Below are positions 41,167-41,604 of a stretch of DNA of 41,604 nucleotides, in pieces (the first letter of the stretch is position 1; each line of letters starts with the position of its first letter). This DNA is from Amarolinea aalborgensis. GTDB taxonomy: Bacteria; Chloroflexota; Anaerolineae; SSC4; Amarolineaceae. The stretch is taken from the NCBI RefSeq assembly GCF_900491745.1, contig NZ_UETR01000024.1, positions 1-41,604 of the forward strand. The letters run 5' to 3'. Made by a program: the position numbers and the translations under genes. The notes beneath the pieces are model-generated. The model did no database searches. It was not told the DNA's origin and saw only the letters and a program-made list of their open reading frames with translations.

Positions 41167-41604
41167 CTACGCGGTCACGTGGGCCAGGCGGTGGTTGGTG
41201 AAAATGGCCGCCACGAACAGGGCGATGGCGGTCGTTTGGTGCAACAGGGCCAGGGGCAGCGCCACGTTGAAGAGCACGACGCTGACGCCGAGCGCGATCT
41301 GCACCGTCACGATGGCGATCAGCACCAGCGCGCCGGCGCGGGCGCTGCGCAGACTGCTGTCCGCACGCGCGCGCCAGTAGACGATGAAGGCCAGCGCCAG
41401 CACCACAAAGGCCAGCCAGCGATGGATGAACTGCACAGTGGTTGGGCTGTCCAGGAGATTGCGCCACCACGGTTCGACAATCGCCAGCAGCCCCGGTGGG
41501 ATGAGATAGCCGGCCATCAGCGGCCAGGTGTTGGAGGCATGGCCGGCTTTAAGCCCGGCCGTCAGGCCGCCGTAAGAGATCTGCAAGAGCACGACAGCCA
41601 TCAA
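41167..41604 (-). CDS. ctaA: heme A synthase (COX15/CtaA family), C-terminal part
   Basis: The gene runs off the right edge; 145 C-terminal residues are present. Four membrane helices are visible. QISYGGLTAGLKAGHASNTWPLM is the family motif, and the His in QFIHRWLAF and in LLHQTTAIALF are the heme ligands of the C-terminal half. CtaA oxidises heme O to heme A for cytochrome oxidase. It implies aerobic respiration with an aa3-type oxidase. Confidence 0.9.
   Translation of the reverse strand: MMAVVLLQISYGGLTAGLKAGHASNTWPLMAGYLIPPGLLAIVEPWWRNLLDSPTTVQFIHRWLAFVVLALAFIVYWRARADSSLRSARAGALVLIAIVTVQIALGVSVVLFNVALPLALLHQTTAIALFVAAIFTNHRLAHVTA

Overview
The window looks like a chromosomal segment of a Chloroflexota (Anaerolineae-like) bacterium. 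It is GC-rich, and several exported proteins carry long Pro-Thr linkers of the PTPTATPTETP kind that are common in that phylum. It also has an F420-type oxidoreductase, and its housekeeping genes (gatB, tRNA-Leu, a CtaA fragment) are chromosomal in character. The phylum is inferred from style; no marker gene was compared.

Layout. (1) 148-3108, + strand: a membrane-anchored family 3 glycoside hydrolase with a near-consensus promoter. (2) About 3.2-20.1 kb, all on the - strand: a compact defence island. In transcription order from a strong promoter at 20119-20147 it holds an antitoxin with a stunted ParE/RelE-like toxin, a PLD-nuclease/SNF2-helicase, an adenine methyltransferase, a three-gene cassette with ATGA overlaps (TIGR04255-like protein, a 142-aa protein, a protein with a QDCD motif), a YgiT-type zinc-finger protein, a DprA/SLOG-like protein overlapping a 1566-aa protein with Mrr-like nuclease and STAND-type NTPase regions (Avs-like layout), a Schlafen-AlbA_2 protein, and a frameshifted membrane-protein remnant. 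(3) 20.2-20.6 kb: a non-coding stretch with three perfect DnaA boxes, many near-matches, and a TAG-trio / GC-cluster / tandem-box arrangement, a good candidate for a replication origin. (4) 20.6-23.9 kb, - strand: isocitrate-type dehydrogenase, AI-2E/PerM permease, M23 peptidase. (5) 24.2-26.6 kb, + strand: gatB, RidA, F420-type oxidoreductase. (6) 26.6-32.1 kb, - strand: a carotenoid-desaturase-like flavoprotein, then a four-CNBD transmembrane protein and a lipoprotein that share a C-terminal exported domain. (7) tRNA-Leu(CAA) with its own promoter. (8) 32.4-41.1 kb, + strand: ECF sigma/anti-sigma pair followed by an exopolysaccharide cluster (GT4, two Wzz-like proteins, BY-kinase, RmlA, RmlB, GT39-like). 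(9) A partial CtaA/COX15 gene at the right edge.

How the parts fit. The island combines a restriction-modification-like pair with an abortive-infection-like NTPase and its possible SLOG partner. The small three-gene cassette between them has no function I can name and is the best candidate for an undescribed system. The island reads away from the candidate origin, co-directional with a leftward fork. On the right, the sigma/anti-sigma pair directly precedes the polysaccharide genes, suggesting envelope-stress control of polysaccharide export. The CNBD protein and lipoprotein look like a two-part envelope sensor or scaffold.
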